A program made the position numbers and the translations under genes. Under the pieces are notes generated by a model, which searched no databases, was not told the DNA's origin, and saw only the letters and a list, made by a program, of their open reading frames with translations. From NCBI RefSeq assembly GCF_017968885.1, contig NZ_CP072913.1, positions 4,138,001-4,202,000 of the forward strand: 64,000 nucleotides of DNA, in the 5' to 3' direction. This document shows positions 43,861-54,334 of the stretch, piece by piece. Every line of letters starts with the position of its first letter. Positions within the stretch are counted from its first letter, which is position 1. This stretch comes from Pseudomonas sp. Tri1 (GTDB lineage Bacteria; Pseudomonadota; Gammaproteobacteria; Pseudomonadales; Pseudomonadaceae).

Positions 43861-44934
43861 ATGAGCCAGTGGCCAGACACTCGCATTCTTGACCTGCTCG
43901 GAATCGAGCTGCCCATTATCCAGGGGCCGCTGGCTGGGGTGACGGGGCCGGCCATGGTGGTCGCTACCTGCAATGCCGGCGGGCTGGGCTCGATGCCGGC
44001 GGCGATGCTGGATGTCGAGCAACTGCGCCAGGCACTGACGACCATCGGTGAACAGACCGACAAGCCATTCAATGTGAATTTTTTCTGTCACCAGCCGCCC
44101 GTGTTCGATAAGCAGCGGGCCGAGGCCTGGAAACAACGGCTCAAGCCCTATTACGAGGAACTGGGCGCAGACTTCGACGCACCGACGCCGGTGTCCAACC
44201 GCACGCCGTTCGATGATGCGGCCTGCCGTGTGCTGGAGGAAATGCGCCCGAAAGTGGTCAGTTTCCACTTCGGCCTGCCGGAAAAATCCCTGCTGGATCG
44301 GGTGAAGGCCACCGGCGCGAAAATCCTCTCTTCGGCCACTACCGTCGAGGAAGCCATCTGGCTGGAACAGCACGGTTGTGACGCAATCATCGCCATGGGC
44401 TACGAAGCCGGCGGCCATCGCGGGATGTTCCTCAGTGACGACCTCAACACCCAGGTCGGCCTGTTCGCCTTGCTGCCACAGGTGGTGGATGCGGTGAAGG
44501 TGCCGGTGATCGCTACCGGCGGCATCGGCGATGCGCGGGGGATCGTCGCGGCATTCGCCCTGGGCGCCTCGGCGGTGCAACTGGGCAGCGCCTATCTGTT
44601 CACCCCTGAGGCCAAGATCAGCGCGTCCCATCACCGGGCGCTGCGCACGGCCAAGGAAAGCCAGACCGCCGTCACCAACCTGTTCACCGGTCGCCCGGCC
44701 CGGGGCATCGTCAACCGAGTGATGCGCGAAGTGGGCCCGATGAGCCCGCTGGCGCCGGCATTTCCCCTGGCGGGCGGGGCATTGATGCCGTTGCGCGCCA
44801 AGGATGAAGCGGACTTCAGCAACCTCTGGGCCGGCCAGGCGTTTCCCCTGGGCCGCGAGCTGTCGAGCGCCGAGCTGACCCGACAACTGGCCGAGGAGAC
44901 GCTGACCCAACTGAACAACCGTGGTCGGTCCTGA
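43861..44934 (+). CDS. NAD(P)H-dependent flavin oxidoreductase, nitronate monooxygenase type
   Basis: 357 residues, FMN-binding TIM barrel of the 2-nitropropane dioxygenase family. Key segments are ELPIIQGPLAGVTGPAMVVATCNAGGLGSMPAAML, NFFCHQPP, the catalytic-His loop EAGGHRGMF, VIATGGIGDARGI and ALGASAVQLGSAYL. It probably oxidises toxic propionate-3-nitronate-like compounds using O2. It stands alone between the GyrI-like gene and the mod operon. Confidence 0.9.
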   Translation: MSQWPDTRILDLLGIELPIIQGPLAGVTGPAMVVATCNAGGLGSMPAAMLDVEQLRQALTTIGEQTDKPFNVNFFCHQPPVFDKQRAEAWKQRLKPYYEELGADFDAPTPVSNRTPFDDAACRVLEEMRPKVVSFHFGLPEKSLLDRVKATGAKILSSATTVEEAIWLEQHGCDAIIAMGYEAGGHRGMFLSDDLNTQVGLFALLPQVVDAVKVPVIATGGIGDARGIVAAFALGASAVQLGSAYLFTPEAKISASHHRALRTAKESQTAVTNLFTGRPARGIVNRVMREVGPMSPLAPAFPLAGGALMPLRAKDEADFSNLWAGQAFPLGRELSSAELTRQLAEETLTQLNNRGRS

Positions 44935-44961
44935 CGGTCGTCAGCGCCTGTCAGGCCGTTA

Positions 44962-45051
44962 TCGCGAGCAAGCTCGCTCCCACACTTGATCTGTGGCAAC
45001 CACCACATCCAGGTAGACCGGCGAACCTGTGGGAGCTGAGCTTGCTCGCGA
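44962..45051. repeat. REP pair in outward arrangement
   Basis: Reverse unit 44962-44983 and forward unit 45029-45051 (with one inserted base), between the oxidoreductase gene and the mod promoter. Confidence 0.88.
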
Positions 45052-45084
45052 TGGCGGCGGCCCTCTCACCTTTCCTGTTGTTGA

Positions 45085-45921
<837 letters not shown>

Positions 45922-46602
45922 ATGCCACTGACCAGTGCCGACCTTGCAGCGATCTGGCTGACCCTGAAACTGGCGTCGTTGACCACGGTGATCCTGCTGC
46001 TTATCGGCACGCCCATCGCCTTGTGGCTGTCACGCAGCCAATCCTGGCTGCGTGGGCCAGTAGGTGCGGTAGTGGCGCTGCCCTTGGTGTTGCCGCCCAC
46101 GGTGATCGGCTTTTACCTGCTGCTGGCGTTGGGCCCCAACGGCTGGATCGGCCAGTTCACCCAGGCTCTCGGGCTGGGCACCCTCACCTTCAGCTTTACC
46201 GGGTTGGTGATCGGCTCGGTGATCTATTCGATGCCGTTTGTGGTGCAACCGTTGCAGAACGCCTTTGCCGCCATCGGCAACCGCCCTCTGGAAGTCGCCG
46301 CCACGCTGCGGGCCAGTCCTTGGGATACCTTCTTCAGCGTCATCCTGCCCCTGGCCCGGCCCGGCTTCATCACGGCGGCGATTCTCGGCTTTGCCCATAC
46401 CGTTGGCGAATTCGGCGTGGTGTTGATGATCGGCGGCAACATCCCTGAGAAAACCCGGGTGGTTTCGGTGCAGATCTACGACCACGTCGAAGCCCTTGAA
46501 TATGCCCAGGCCCATTGGCTGGCGGCGGCGATGCTGGTGTTTTCATTTGCTGTGCTGCTGGCGCTGTACTCCAGCCGCAGAACCCGGACCGGTTGGAGCT
46601 GA
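45922..46602 (+). CDS. modB: Molybdate ABC transporter permease
   Basis: 226 residues with about five or six membrane helices. The permease EAA-loop region is [34 protein letters not shown], and [17 protein letters not shown] precedes it. The start is directly after the modA stop with no gap, and modC follows after 3 bases, so translation is coupled across the operon. Confidence 0.95.
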   Translation: MPLTSADLAAIWLTLKLASLTTVILLLIGTPIALWLSRSQSWLRGPVGAVVALPLVLPPTVIGFYLLLALGPNGWIGQFTQALGLGTLTFSFTGLVIGSVIYSMPFVVQPLQNAFAAIGNRPLEVAATLRASPWDTFFSVILPLARPGFITAAILGFAHTVGEFGVVLMIGGNIPEKTRVVSVQIYDHVEALEYAQAHWLAAAMLVFSFAVLLALYSSRRTRTGWS

Positions 46603-46605
46603 TCG

Positions 46606-47685
46606 ATGATTCAGGCGCGCTTGCAGCTCGACCACGGGGACTTTTCCCTGGACCTGGCTGTGCAACTGCCGGGCCGGGGGGTGACCGCTTTGTATGGTCC
46701 GTCCGGTTCGGGCAAGACCACCTGCCTGCGCTGCATCGCCGGGCTGGAGCGGCCGTCCCATGGCTTCATCGAGGTCAATGGCGACGTGTGGCAGGACAGT
46801 GAACACGGCGTGTTCTTGCCGCCGCATAAACGAGCGGTGGGGTATGTGTTCCAGGAGGCGAGCCTGTTCACCCATCTTTCGGTACGGGGCAACCTGGCGT
46901 TCGGCCTCAAGCGCATCGCCCCAGCGCAACGGCGCGTGGACATGTCCCAGGCGAGCGAATTGCTGGGTATCGCTCACCTGCTCGAGCGACAGCCGCACAC
47001 CCTGTCCGGCGGTGAACGCCAGCGGGTGGGCATAGCCCGCGCCTTGTTGACCAGCCCACGACTGTTGCTGATGGACGAGCCGCTGGCGGCCCTCGATAGC
47101 CGGCGCAAAAACGAAATCCTGCCGTACCTGCAACGGTTGCACGATGAACTGGATATCCCGGTGCTGTACGTCAGCCACTCCCAGGACGAAGTGGCACGCC
47201 TGGCCGACCACCTCGTACTGCTCGACGGTGGCCGCGCGCTGGCCAGCGGGCCGATCGGTGAGACCCTGGCCCGGCTCGACCTGCCGCTGGCCATGGGGGA
47301 TGACGCGGGGGTGGTGATCCAAGGCAAGGTCAGCGGTTATGACCCCACCTATCAACTGCTGACCCTGAACCTGCCCGATAGCCAGTTGAATGTGCGGGTG
47401 GCTCATACGGCGCTGGCTGTCGGGCAGCCGTTGCGCTTCAAGGTCCAGGCCCGGGACGTCAGCCTGAGCCTGACGAACGACGCCCAGACCAGCATCCTCA
47501 ACCGCCTGCCGGTCACCGTGGTCAGCGAACTGGCCGCCGACAATGCCGCCCATGTGCTGATCCGTCTGGAAGCGGCCGGCACGCCACTGTTGGCACGCAT
47601 CACCCGCTACTCCCGCGACCAGTTGAAACTGCATCCGAGGCAGTTGTTGTGGGCGCAGATCAAGGCGGTGGCGGTGTTGGCGTAG
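46606..47685 (+). CDS. modC: Molybdate ABC transporter ATPase
   Basis: 359 residues. ABC domain with Walker [10 protein letters not shown], signature [15 protein letters not shown], Walker [13 protein letters not shown] and the switch His in YVSHSQDEV. The C-terminal ~70 residues form a Mop domain ([23 protein letters not shown]) that binds molybdate and may sense excess substrate. Third gene of modABC. Confidence 0.96.
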   Translation: MIQARLQLDHGDFSLDLAVQLPGRGVTALYGPSGSGKTTCLRCIAGLERPSHGFIEVNGDVWQDSEHGVFLPPHKRAVGYVFQEASLFTHLSVRGNLAFGLKRIAPAQRRVDMSQASELLGIAHLLERQPHTLSGGERQRVGIARALLTSPRLLLMDEPLAALDSRRKNEILPYLQRLHDELDIPVLYVSHSQDEVARLADHLVLLDGGRALASGPIGETLARLDLPLAMGDDAGVVIQGKVSGYDPTYQLLTLNLPDSQLNVRVAHTALAVGQPLRFKVQARDVSLSLTNDAQTSILNRLPVTVVSELAADNAAHVLIRLEAAGTPLLARITRYSRDQLKLHPRQLLWAQIKAVAVLA

Positions 47686-47711
47686 GATCCCGAGTCTTGC
47701 CCAAACCCCAT

Positions 47712-47800
47712 GTGGGAGCGAGCTTGCTCGCGATGGCGGTGAGTCAGCTTGCATCAATATTGAATGTGCCGACGTCATCGCGAACAAGCTCGGCTCCCAC
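47712..47800. repeat. REPIN
   Basis: Forward unit 47712-47733 and reverse unit 47778-47800 (with one substitution and one inserted base), between modC and the topoisomerase gene. Confidence 0.9.
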
Positions 47801-47911
47801 ATATTCAGTGGTGTATTCAAGATTCGACGCCCCTCAGAAACTTGGCACGTCCGCAACGGGCTGCGGTCAATCGATCACAGGCCACCGGATTCGTTGCCAA
47901 GGACTCTTTTC

Positions 47912-48967
47912 ATGCCCGACACCCTGCCGCCGGATGCACTGCCGGCCGACCTGCATTACGTCGACGACAGCGCCCCCGGTATCACCCGGCGCAAATTGCG
48001 CGGCAAGTTCTGTTATTTCGACCCACAGGGCCAGCGCATTACCGACGCCGCCGAAGTCCAGCGCATCAATGCCTTGGCGGTGCCGCCGGCCTACACCGAT
48101 GTGTGGATCTGCACCGACCCGCGCGGCCATCTCCAGGCCACCGGGCGCGATGCCCGGGGGCGCAAGCAATACCGCTACCACCCGCGTTGGCGAGAAGTGC
48201 GCGACGCGGACAAGTATTCACGCATGCTCGAATTCGGCCGCACCCTGCCGCGCTTGCGCAAACGCCTGGAAGAGATCCTGGCCCAGCCCGGTTTCAGCCG
48301 CGACAAGGTCATGGCCACGGTCATCACCCTGCTTGATATGACCCTGATCCGGGTCGGTAATACCCAGTACGCCCGGGACAATCGCTCCTACGGCCTGACG
48401 ACCTTGCGCAGCAAGCATGTCGAGATCAACGGCAGTGCCATCGCCTTCCAGTTCCGTGGCAAGAGCGGCGTCGAACACCAGATCACCGTGAAAGACCGAC
48501 GCCTGGCGCGGATCATCAAGCGCTGCCAGGAGATCCCCGGGCAGAATCTGTTCCAGTACCTGGACGAAAACGGCGAGCGCCACGCCATCAGTTCCTCGGA
48601 CATCAACGCCTACCTCAAGACCCTCACCGGCGCCGACTTCACCGCCAAGGACTACCGCACCTGGGCCGGCAGCGCGGCGGCCTTGGCCGGGCTGCGGATG
48701 CTGCGTTGGGAAACCGAGACCGAGGCCAAGAAACATGTCGCCGAGATGGTCAGGCAGGTCGCCCGCCAACTGGGCAACACGCCCACCGTCTGTCGCAAGT
48801 GCTACATTCATCCAGCAGTGGTCGAGGGTTTCCTGCTCGGCACCCTGAGGGAATTGCCCAAGCCCCGGGCGCGCAAGGGCCTCAGTGACGAAGAAGCCGG
48901 GCTGGCGATGTTTCTCCAGCGCATGACACAGGCCGCCGAGATCTGCGAACGGCAGCAACCGGCTTAA
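47912..48967 (+). CDS. DNA topoisomerase IB
   Basis: 351 residues, poxvirus-like type IB enzyme. N-terminal domain opens with DLHYVDDSAPGITRRKLRGKFCYFD; the catalytic domain has the active-site arginines around RVGNTQYARDNRSYGLTTLR, FRGKSGVEHQ, KDYRTWAGS and the nucleophilic tyrosine in CRKCYIHPAVVEGF. It relaxes supercoils through a 3'-phosphotyrosyl link. ATG 47912 is used rather than an upstream TTG at 47894. The ClpP-like gene follows after 116 bases. Confidence 0.92.
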   Translation: MPDTLPPDALPADLHYVDDSAPGITRRKLRGKFCYFDPQGQRITDAAEVQRINALAVPPAYTDVWICTDPRGHLQATGRDARGRKQYRYHPRWREVRDADKYSRMLEFGRTLPRLRKRLEEILAQPGFSRDKVMATVITLLDMTLIRVGNTQYARDNRSYGLTTLRSKHVEINGSAIAFQFRGKSGVEHQITVKDRRLARIIKRCQEIPGQNLFQYLDENGERHAISSSDINAYLKTLTGADFTAKDYRTWAGSAAALAGLRMLRWETETEAKKHVAEMVRQVARQLGNTPTVCRKCYIHPAVVEGFLLGTLRELPKPRARKGLSDEEAGLAMFLQRMTQAAEICERQQPA

Positions 48968-49083
48968 CACGCGCACGGGCAGCTCACCATAGACGAGGAA
49001 CATCCGCAGACCGCTGGACTCCCAACAGTACAGCGCCGCCGTTGCGCAGACACCTGAACGGATGAAGTCGACAGGAGTTTCAG

Positions 49084-49647
49084 ATGGCCGAACACATTGT
49101 CCATTTCCATTGCCAGATCGATCAGGGCACCACGGAACGCTTCCGGGACAATTGCCTGGAAGCCATCGAAAAAGGCGCTGACTCGCTGATGCTCAATCTC
49201 TCGACCGTCGGCGGCAGCACCAACTTCGGTTTCACCCTCTACACCTTCATCAAGTCCCTGCCGGTGCCGGTACGTGCGGTGAACGCCGGCAACATCGAGT
49301 CGATGGGCATCGTCATGTACCTGGCCGCCAGCGACCGCACCACCACCCCTCATTCACGCTTTCTGATCCACCCGATGAACTGGTATTTCGGCCAGAAATC
49401 GGTGGACCACTCACGCTTGCGCGAGTACCTGTCCAGCCTGGACAACGACGTGGCGCGCTACGTGGAAATCTATGTCAAGGAAACCGCGGGCGCCGCGACC
49501 CAGCTGGATATTTTCAAATGCCTGTGTGCCGAGGAACGGGTCATCCCGGCGGAAAACTCCCTGGCTTTCGGCATTGCGCATCGGGTCGAACAAGTGGTTT
49601 TCCCGGCGGATGCCAAGCATTGGAAAGTCAGCGGTGGCGAGGACTAG
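49084..49647 (+). CDS. ClpP-like Clp-fold serine protease
   Basis: 187 residues, Clp/crotonase-fold. The nucleophile Ser is in NIESMGIVMYLAAS and the catalytic His in SRFLIHPMNWYFG. The third position, Asp in ClpP (DRFLS), aligns with Glu in AEERVIPAENS. The protein lacks the N-terminal axial-loop sequence and propeptide of housekeeping ClpP, so it is a paralogue; function and ATPase partner are unknown. GGAG lies before the ATG at 49084. It follows topoisomerase IB on the same strand. Confidence 0.8.
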   Translation: MAEHIVHFHCQIDQGTTERFRDNCLEAIEKGADSLMLNLSTVGGSTNFGFTLYTFIKSLPVPVRAVNAGNIESMGIVMYLAASDRTTTPHSRFLIHPMNWYFGQKSVDHSRLREYLSSLDNDVARYVEIYVKETAGAATQLDIFKCLCAEERVIPAENSLAFGIAHRVEQVVFPADAKHWKVSGGED

Positions 49648-49775
49648 AAGCGCAGACCGCTGGCTGCTGACCATTCGTCGCGAGCAAGCGGTTTTTATTA
49701 AACTTCCGCCGGCCATTTTCTTTCCCAAATAATGCGAGGCACGTTGCTCGCTCAACCAAAATGAGGATTCTCGAA

Positions 49776-49955
49776 ATGGCCAGTAGCGGAAACAAAAACC
49801 CAGGCAACTTCGCCAACGATCGTGACAAAGCATCTGAAGCCGGCAAGAAAGGCGGACAAGCGTCAGGCGGCAACGTTGCCAACGACCGGCAAAAAGGCAC
49901 TGGAGCCGGTAACAAAGGTAGCGAACGCAGCCAAGGCGGCGGCAGAAAATCGTAA
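49776..49955 (+). CDS. KGG-repeat stress protein (con-10 type)
   Basis: 59 residues, very hydrophilic and rich in Gly, Asn, Lys and Ser. It contains the repeat GNFANDRDKASEAGKKGGQASG followed by GNVANDRQKGTGAGNKGS, the KGG/con-10 pattern of desiccation- and general-stress-induced proteins. Likely intrinsically disordered. ATG 49776 has GAGG 9 bases upstream; an ATG at 49761 in frame is possible but has no site. A hairpin (49971-49991) follows. Confidence 0.8.
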   Translation: MASSGNKNPGNFANDRDKASEAGKKGGQASGGNVANDRQKGTGAGNKGSERSQGGGRKS

Positions 49956-49970
49956 CGAACCTAACCGTTG

Positions 49971-49991
49971 GGGCGCAGACGTGCTGCGCCC
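49971..49991. terminator. Hairpin after the KGG-repeat gene
   Basis: GGGCGCAG (49971-49978) pairs with CTGCGCCC (49984-49991). There is no T tract after it, so termination would be weak or rho-assisted. Confidence 0.45.
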
Positions 49992-50035
49992 TGACGCTAT
50001 CCGCTCATTCCCCCGCCACAAATACGAAATTCCAT

Positions 50036-50055
50036 ATATTCGATTATCCGCATAT
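50036..50055. promoter_or_regulatory. ArsR-type operator candidate upstream of arsC
   Basis: ATATTCG (50036-50042), 6-base spacer, CGCATAT (50049-50055): inverted repeat matching at 6 of 7 positions in a locally AT-rich stretch, 41 bases before arsC. ArsR/SmtB operators have similar ATA...TAT dyads. No arsR gene is adjacent. Confidence 0.45.
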
Positions 50056-50096
50056 ACTCCGGCGCAGCCCACCCTTGCGCTTATCGGAGCCGATCG

Positions 50097-50567
50097 ATGA
50101 AAGTCCTCTTCATGTGCACAGCCAACAGCTGCCGCAGCATTCTCAGCGAAGCGATGTTCAACCATCTGGCCCCGGCCGGGTTCGAAGCCGTCAGCGCCGG
50201 CAGTTTCCCCAAGGGCCACGTACTGCCGCGCAGCCTGAGCACCTTGCAGGAAGCCGGTATCAGCACCCAAGGCTTGCGCAGCAAGGGTAACGACGCGTTC
50301 GAGGGCAGCCCGCCGGACATCGTCATCACCGTGTGCGACAGCGCCGCCCGCGACGCTTGCCCGGTGTACTTCGGTCCGGCGATCAAGGCCCACTGGGGCC
50401 TGGTCGATCCATCGACCGTCAAAGGCAGCGACGATCAGATCGGCCAGGCCTTCCATGCCACCCTGGATCGTATCGAAAGCCGCTGCCGGGCGTTTTTCGC
50501 CCTGCCCTTCGGCCAACTCGATGCCCAGGCCCTGAAAGCCGAGCTCGACCGCATCGGCACCCTCTGA
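50097..50567 (+). CDS. arsC: Arsenate reductase, LMW-phosphatase (thioredoxin) type
   Basis: 156 residues. The P-loop CTANSCRS holds the nucleophilic Cys7, and two further cysteines lie in VCDSAARDACPVYFG, the arrangement of the thioredoxin-linked ArsC branch. It reduces arsenate to arsenite. arsH follows 12 bases after the stop. The usual arsR and arsB (or acr3) genes are missing, so arsenite export must come from elsewhere. Confidence 0.9.
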   Translation: MKVLFMCTANSCRSILSEAMFNHLAPAGFEAVSAGSFPKGHVLPRSLSTLQEAGISTQGLRSKGNDAFEGSPPDIVITVCDSAARDACPVYFGPAIKAHWGLVDPSTVKGSDDQIGQAFHATLDRIESRCRAFFALPFGQLDAQALKAELDRIGTL

Positions 50568-50579
50568 CCCGGAGCCCCC

Positions 50580-51275
50580 ATGAGCGACGACTTGCCCAAC
50601 CTCGACGCGGCCCTGTCCCAGAGCATCGCAGGCGTCAGCGATGGCCCCCACAAGCCACGCATCCTCCTGCTCTATGGTTCGACCCGGCCGCGTTCGTTCA
50701 GCCGTTTGCTGGTGGAGGAAGCGGCGCGGCTGTTGGAGCACTTCGGTGCCGAGACCCGCATTTTCAATCCATCCGGCCTGCCGTTGCCCGATGACGCGCC
50801 GAGCAGCCACCCCAAGGTCCAGGAACTGCTGGATTTGATGATGTGGTCCGAAGGCCAGGTGTGGTGCTCACCGGAACGGCATGGTTCGATGTCGGCGGTG
50901 TTCAAGGCGCAGATCGACTGGGTGCCGCTGGCGCTGGGCGCGGTGCGTCCGACCCAGGGCAAGACCCTGGCGGTGATGCAGGTGTCCGGCGGCTCGCAGT
51001 CGTTCAACACCGTCAATCAGCTGCGAGTGCTGGGCCGCTGGATGCGCATGTTCACCATCCCCAACCAGTCGTCGGTACCCAAGGCGTTCCTGGAGTTCGA
51101 CGAGCACAACCGCATGAAACCCTCGGCCCTGTATGACCGAGTGGTGGACGTGATGGAAGAGCTGGTGAGGTTCACCGTGCTATTGCGTGACCGCCCGGAC
51201 TTGGTGGACCGTTACTCCGAACGCAAGGAGTCGGCCGAAGAACTGTCCAAGCGGGTCAATCAACGCTCGATATAG
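50580..51275 (+). CDS. arsH: ArsH NADPH-dependent FMN reductase
   Basis: 231 residues, flavodoxin-like fold. Typical segments are [25 protein letters not shown] (FMN phosphate loop), [20 protein letters not shown] and [31 protein letters not shown]. ArsH enzymes oxidise trivalent organoarsenicals and some reduce azo dyes or quinones. It is the second gene after arsC. The last 16 bases overlap the convergent DUF3087 gene. Confidence 0.94.
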   Translation: MSDDLPNLDAALSQSIAGVSDGPHKPRILLLYGSTRPRSFSRLLVEEAARLLEHFGAETRIFNPSGLPLPDDAPSSHPKVQELLDLMMWSEGQVWCSPERHGSMSAVFKAQIDWVPLALGAVRPTQGKTLAVMQVSGGSQSFNTVNQLRVLGRWMRMFTIPNQSSVPKAFLEFDEHNRMKPSALYDRVVDVMEELVRFTVLLRDRPDLVDRYSERKESAEELSKRVNQRSI

Positions 51276-51793
51276 CTGCGCTTGACCGCCTCGATCCAGG
51301 CTGGATCCAGGCGCGATTGCTCAGTGTCCAGGTTCAGCGCTTGCATCTTCGCCAAGTGCTCGTCGGCCTCGCGGGCAAGCGCACCCTGGGCGCTGGAGTT
51401 GGCATCCAGTTGATGCATCTGGGTCAACCCCAAGTGATAGAAGCGCAGCAGCTTCATGGCTGTTGGGTCCTGGGCCTGTACACCGGCCGTCACCTGGTGC
51501 ATCACATTGGTGATTTTCATCAGGCTGCGCTTGAGCTGCCAGCCATACACCGCTGCGGCCATCCACGGCTGCGACCAGAAATACAGGCGCATCAGCGCAG
51601 CCATCGCCAGCACCGCGACAATCACCCCTGCGAGATTGAAGCGAAAGTTATCGCCTCCAGGCGTTCCGAACAGCATCACCGCCAGGCTGGACAGCAGCAT
51701 CGCCAGGGCCAGGAACGTCACGGCGACGATGAGAGTGCTGCGACGGGTCTGCTGTCGGTAGGTGCCGGCATCCCACGGTTTGATCTCGAACAT
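51260..51793 (-). CDS. DUF3087 family inner-membrane protein
   Basis: 177 residues with two membrane helices (about 22-43 and 54-72), followed by a cytoplasmic helical region. The start [34 protein letters not shown] is characteristic of the Pseudomonas DUF3087 family, which has no known function. ATG 51793 precedes this conserved start. It overlaps arsH tail to tail and is divergent from ppnN. Confidence 0.75.
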   Translation of the reverse strand: MFEIKPWDAGTYRQQTRRSTLIVAVTFLALAMLLSSLAVMLFGTPGGDNFRFNLAGVIVAVLAMAALMRLYFWSQPWMAAAVYGWQLKRSLMKITNVMHQVTAGVQAQDPTAMKLLRFYHLGLTQMHQLDANSSAQGALAREADEHLAKMQALNLDTEQSRLDPAWIEAVKRSYIER

Positions 51794-52010
51794 CGCGAGG
51801 TAATTTCCTTGTACGGCAGAAAAAGTGTCGCGCATTATCGCCTGCCCGGCCGATTTAGCTATGCTGGAACTCATTTTGTGCTGCAACCGAGCCCAAGGAT
51901 GCGGATCAAAGTCCATGGCGATACCGCAAGGATCGTGCGATCTTCCTACGTGGACGTATTTTCAAAGATGCCGTCGTTGTGTGCATGGCATCGTTTTCAA
52001 GGAAAGCTGA

Positions 52011-53384
52011 ATGACTCAAAGACATGTAATCAACGCCTCGGTAAGCCCAAAGGGCAGCCTGGAGACCTTGTCCCAGCGCGAAGTCCAACAACTGAGCGAA
52101 GCCGGTTCCGGCAGTATCTACACCCTCTTTCGCCAGTGCGCCCTGGCCATCCTCAACACCGGCGCCCATGTTGATAACGCCAAGACCATCCTGGAAGCCT
52201 ACAAGGACTTCGAGATCCGCATTCACCAGCAGGACCGCGGCGTACGCCTGGAGCTGCTGAACGCGCCGGCCGACGCCTTCGTCGACGGCGAAATGATCGC
52301 CAGCACCCGCGAGATGCTGTTCAGCGCCCTGCGCGACATCGTCTACACCGAGAACGAACTGGACAGCCAGCGCATCGACCTGAGCTCGTCCCAGGGCATC
52401 AGCGACTACGTGTTCCACCTGCTACGCAACGCCCGCACCTTGCGTCCCGGCGTGGAGCCGAAAATCGTCGTGTGCTGGGGCGGTCACTCGATCAACACCG
52501 AGGAATACAAATACACCAAGAAAGTCGGCCATGAACTGGGCCTGCGCAGCCTGGACATCTGCACCGGCTGCGGCCCGGGTGTGATGAAGGGGCCGATGAA
52601 AGGCGCCACCATCGCCCACGCCAAGCAGCGGATCCATGGTGGCCGTTACCTGGGCCTGACGGAGCCGGGCATTATCGCCGCCGAGGCGCCGAACCCGATC
52701 GTCAATGAGCTGGTGATCCTGCCGGACATCGAGAAACGCCTGGAAGCCTTCGTGCGCGTGGGCCATGGCATCATCATCTTCCCAGGCGGTGCCGGTACAG
52801 CGGAGGAGTTCCTCTACCTACTGGGCATCCTGATGCACCCGGCCAACCAGGACCTGCCCTTCCCGGTGGTCCTCACCGGGCCGAAAAGCGCCGCGCCGTA
52901 CCTCGATCAGTTGCACGCGTTCGTCGGTGCGACCCTGGGCGAGGACGCGCAAAAGCACTACCAGATCATCATCGACGACCCGGCCGAAGTGGCCCGGCAG
53001 ATGACCCAGGGCCTCAAGGAGGTCAAGCAGTTCCGCCGCGAGCGCAACGACGCCTTCCACTTCAACTGGCTGCTGAAGATCGACGAAGGCTTCCAGCGTC
53101 CGTTCGACCCGACCCACGCGAACATGGCCAGCCTGGGCCTGCGCCGCGACCTGCCCGCCCACGAACTGGCGGCCAACCTGCGCCGGGCGTTCTCCGGGAT
53201 CGTGGCGGGTAACGTCAAGGACAAGGGCATCCGCCTGATCGAGGAGCGCGGCCCGTACGAAATCCACGGCGACGCCGCGATCATGGAGCCCCTCGACCGC
53301 CTGCTCCAGGCCTTCGTCGCCCAACACCGCATGAAACTGCCGGGCGGCGCGGCGTACGTACCATGCTATCGCGTGGTGACCTGA
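52011..53384 (+). CDS. ppnN: Nucleotide 5'-monophosphate nucleosidase PpnN (LOG family)
   Basis: 457 residues, same length class as E. coli PpnN (YgdH). The LOG core has CTGCGPGVMKGPMKG and the PGGAGTAEEFLYLLGIL catalytic loop; conserved N- and C-terminal extensions (ISDYVFHLLRNARTLRPG; GIVAGNVKDKGIRLIEERGPYEIHGDA) distinguish PpnN from plant-hormone LOGs. It splits purine and pyrimidine monophosphates into base and ribose-5-phosphate, and in E. coli is tuned by (p)ppGpp. AAGGA lies 7 bases before ATG 52011. Confidence 0.93.
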   Translation: MTQRHVINASVSPKGSLETLSQREVQQLSEAGSGSIYTLFRQCALAILNTGAHVDNAKTILEAYKDFEIRIHQQDRGVRLELLNAPADAFVDGEMIASTREMLFSALRDIVYTENELDSQRIDLSSSQGISDYVFHLLRNARTLRPGVEPKIVVCWGGHSINTEEYKYTKKVGHELGLRSLDICTGCGPGVMKGPMKGATIAHAKQRIHGGRYLGLTEPGIIAAEAPNPIVNELVILPDIEKRLEAFVRVGHGIIIFPGGAGTAEEFLYLLGILMHPANQDLPFPVVLTGPKSAAPYLDQLHAFVGATLGEDAQKHYQIIIDDPAEVARQMTQGLKEVKQFRRERNDAFHFNWLLKIDEGFQRPFDPTHANMASLGLRRDLPAHELAANLRRAFSGIVAGNVKDKGIRLIEERGPYEIHGDAAIMEPLDRLLQAFVAQHRMKLPGGAAYVPCYRVVT

Positions 53385-53412
53385 GCTATTTGAGGACCAC
53401 CATAGATCCAAC

Positions 53413-53500
53413 GTGGGAGCGAGCTTGCTCGCGATGACAGCGGCACATTCAGCACTGATACAAGCTGACCCACCGCTATCGCGAGCAAGCTCGCTCCCAC
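53413..53500. repeat. REPIN
   Basis: Forward unit 53413-53434 and reverse unit 53479-53500, both perfect, between convergent ppnN and the HAD gene. Confidence 0.92.
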
Positions 53501-53515
53501 AGGGGATTTGTGTGA

Positions 53516-54163
53516 TTACTGAATCCGCATCCGGCCGGCTTCATCCACTTCAATGCCTAGCCCACGGTAATCCTTGATCTGCGGATGGCGGGTGTCCACC
53601 GGATGCGCGTGCGTCGCCGTCACCACCATCACATTCGCCCCTGCGGCCTCGCCAGCGCGAATGCCGGCGGCGGCGTCTTCAAAGACCAGGCATTCCTCGG
53701 GCGCCACCTGCAACCGCTCCGCTGCCAGGCGATAGCAGGCGGGGTTGGGTTTGCCGTCGCTGACGTCTTCGGAAGTGACCATCACCAAAGGGCGTGGAAT
53801 CCCGGCGGCTTCCATGCGGCGCAACGCCAATGCCATCGGCGCCGAGGTGACAATCGCCCATTGGCCGGAGGGCAGGCTTTTCAGAAACGCAGCCGCACCG
53901 GCCACTTGCACCACGCCTTCGACATCCTCGATTTCCTCCCGGGTAATCTGCTCAGCCTCGACCTGGGCGTCCAGCCCCGGCAAGTGCTGGCGGGCAATGG
54001 TGTCGATGGCGCGCACGCCGTGAATCGTTGGCAGGAACGTCGCTACGTCCACGCCGTGGCGCAGGGCCCAGCGTGTCCAGATGCGCTCGGCGGCGGCGAT
54101 GGAGTTGAGCAGCGTGCCGTCCATGTCGAAGAGGAAAGCGCGGTAGGAACGGTTGGCAGGCAT
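53516..54163 (-). CDS. HAD-superfamily phosphatase, beta-phosphoglucomutase-like
   Basis: 215 residues. HAD motif I is FLFDMDGTLLNS, motif II the Ser/Thr in AIVTSAPMAL, motif III the Lys in SDGKPNPACY and motif IV the Asp pair in LVFEDAAAGIRAG. The helical cap lies between motifs I and II. The closest known types are glycerol-3-phosphate and sugar-phosphate phosphatases. ATG 54163 is preferred because the motif I strand starts shortly after; the longer frame translates REP sequence. Confidence 0.88.
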   Translation of the reverse strand: MPANRSYRAFLFDMDGTLLNSIAAAERIWTRWALRHGVDVATFLPTIHGVRAIDTIARQHLPGLDAQVEAEQITREEIEDVEGVVQVAGAAAFLKSLPSGQWAIVTSAPMALALRRMEAAGIPRPLVMVTSEDVSDGKPNPACYRLAAERLQVAPEECLVFEDAAAGIRAGEAAGANVMVVTATHAHPVDTRHPQIKDYRGLGIEVDEAGRMRIQ

Positions 54164-54226
54164 CGGGATCCTCGGTGATGAAGGGTGGATGACGGTCACT
54201 GTAACATCGCCAGGCACTGTCCCCCT

Positions 54227-54314
54227 GTGGGAGAGAGCTTGCTCGCGATGACGTCGGAACATTCAGTATTGATGCAAGCTGATCCACCGCTATCGCGAGC
54301 AAGCTCGCTCCCAC
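54227..54314. repeat. REPIN
   Basis: Forward unit (variant GTGGGAGAGAGC...) 54227-54248 and reverse unit 54293-54314, between the HAD and MATE genes. Confidence 0.9.
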
Positions 54315-54334
54315 AGGGTTCCGTGGTGGGCCGA

